Shown: in pieces, positions 62,871 through 64,000 of the stretch | Numbering within the stretch: the stretch's first letter is position 1 | Layout: each line of letters begins with the position of its first letter | Origin: Clavelina lepadiformis | Taxonomy: Eukaryota; Chordata; Ascidiacea; Aplousobranchia; Clavelinidae | Direction of reading: 5' to 3' | Length of the DNA: 64,000 nucleotides | NCBI RefSeq assembly: GCF_947623445.1 | Contig: NC_135242.1 | Coordinates: 7,440,001-7,504,000, forward strand | Notes under the pieces: generated by a model | Seen by the model: the letters and a program-made list of their open reading frames with translations, nothing else | What the model was told of the DNA's origin: nothing | The model's database searches: none | Program-made: the position numbers and the translations under genes

Positions 62871-64000
62871 CTTAAGGTTCTACCATTTGATTGAAAACAC
62901 AACTAAGTCACTAATCAAATCACAACATGATTTTGCATATGCAGGATATTCATCGCAAGCAACCCTTGAATTTATCTACATGGGTTACAGTCCATACCTA
63001 CCAACTTAAAGTAAAATGTAATTTTTAACAATATACATAAATGTACAAGCACAGGTTTCATGACAAAATCTGCCAATGTTTGGTGCACCATAATGGAAAG
63101 TGCGCCAAAGCAACATGCACATAATAATGTGACTTACAGGTTTACAGTTGTTAGTTTTGTACATAATAACCTACTAGATCCAGGATCATACCTGCTGGTG
63201 CAGGTAAGAAAGTTGGCTCTAGTTTAGTGAAACAAGAGTCATATCAAAATACAGATTTGTTTCAGATTCTAAAATAACGTATTTCTGTTTAAGCCACACA
63301 AATAGAAACCTTAATGTAACAAATAAGGAAATGACTACATCAGTGATTTCATCAAATGTAGCTCAAGCAATCCATTGCTAACTACGAGCAGTTACAAAGA
63401 GTTGTACAAAAAGCTCAAAACATTTTCGATTAAAGTTAAAATAGAAGATAGTAGATGTCTTTGGTTTAAGCTACAAGTAAGACAATAAAATTATGACCAT
63501 AAAACGTCTATACAGGAAGCCTAATATGTTGTTGGTAAAATAGGAAATAGTGCCTGTTGGCAAAATAAATTACAAATCTTGACAAAATGAAAAATACATG
63601 TATTCACACAAAGCAAATACACCCGAATTTGCAGATTAATACCGTACTGGTAGCTGTTTACTGTAAGTTATGTTTTACTTTTGCAAATAACAAGCTGCTG
63701 CTTACAAAATTGGCTAATAAAAATTTCAATAAATGGTATGTCATCTATCCAATAACCACTTTCCAATTTCGGGAACCGGTGGCCAGTAAAGCACTTACTT
63801 TTCCGGCTGCAAGTTTAGGAATTTGTAGGAAATACATAGCCTACCATTTGTTTAACTGGCTACCTATATTGATGGAAATTGCATTTTCCAAAAATGGTAA
63901 ACACCAGCTGGTGAAATAAAGATACTGAAATATGCATGCATGCATACATGCACGGTATAATACAAATAAACATGGCAAATTTAGTTGTTAGAGCACCATC
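62871..64000. other. Upstream region of the ZDHHC gene
   Basis: Would contain the 5-prime UTR and promoter of the minus-strand gene. No TATA box or further exon is convincing. A short ATGC/CATG simple repeat lies near 63931-63953. An open frame at 63587-63919 (+) has no recognisable feature. Confidence 0.45.

Noticed and set aside
63587..63919. 110-codon frame at the window end
   Set aside because: Low-complexity AT-rich sequence with no domain or splice support.

Overview
The window is animal nuclear DNA. Genes are split into short exons by GT-AG introns (one intron uses a GC donor), and secreted or membrane proteins are built from metazoan domains: LDL-receptor class A, sushi/CCP, somatomedin B, fibronectin type II, C-type lectin-like, DHHC. 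Small one-domain exons with phase-1 borders, AT-rich introns and fairly close gene spacing suggest an invertebrate deuterostome, most likely an ascidian tunicate. That placement is inference; no species is claimed. All exon borders were read by eye from splice sites and frame agreement.

Layout. 0-11.5 kb: three tandem copies of a small secreted-protein gene (signal peptide, LDLa domains, Thr-rich linker, Cys/Lys-rich C-terminal repeats). The outer copies look intact. The middle copy is damaged and lies between the arms of a large inverted repeat, whose left arm is split by a 2.4 kb insertion. 11.5-15.2 kb: no recognisable gene, but old diverged repeats. 15.2-29.6 kb (+): a 12-exon chondroitin sulfate synthase (CHSY) homologue whose introns hold a dispersed repeat and a hAT-like MITE. 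29.6-37.1 kb: gene-poor. 37.2-45.0 kb (+): a 23-exon secreted protein with 22 sushi domains and a terminal somatomedin B domain. 45.8-47.8 kb: a decayed DNA transposon with long inverted termini, followed by a relic of two sushi exons. 49.0-49.7 kb: a probable short retroelement ending in a very long TTA tract. 51.5-53.9 kb (+): a type II membrane protein with FnII and C-type lectin-like domains. 55.9-62.9 kb (-): a 13-exon ZDHHC5/8-type palmitoyltransferase.

Functional reading. Three loci encode extracellular recognition-type proteins (LDLa/cationic, sushi, FnII-lectin). CHSY acts in the Golgi on glycosaminoglycans and ZDHHC acts at membranes. They are physical neighbours; nothing in the sequence shows that they work together.

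The most unusual signals are: (1) in the sushi protein, two domain types alternate and each carries an odd fifth cysteine. These extra cysteines are present or absent together in every A-to-following-B pair, which predicts disulfides between neighbouring domains. (2) A Cys-x8-Cys, Lys-rich repeat tail fused to LDLa domains in a tandem gene family. (3) A CHSY whose second catalytic domain has lost its DxD motif.
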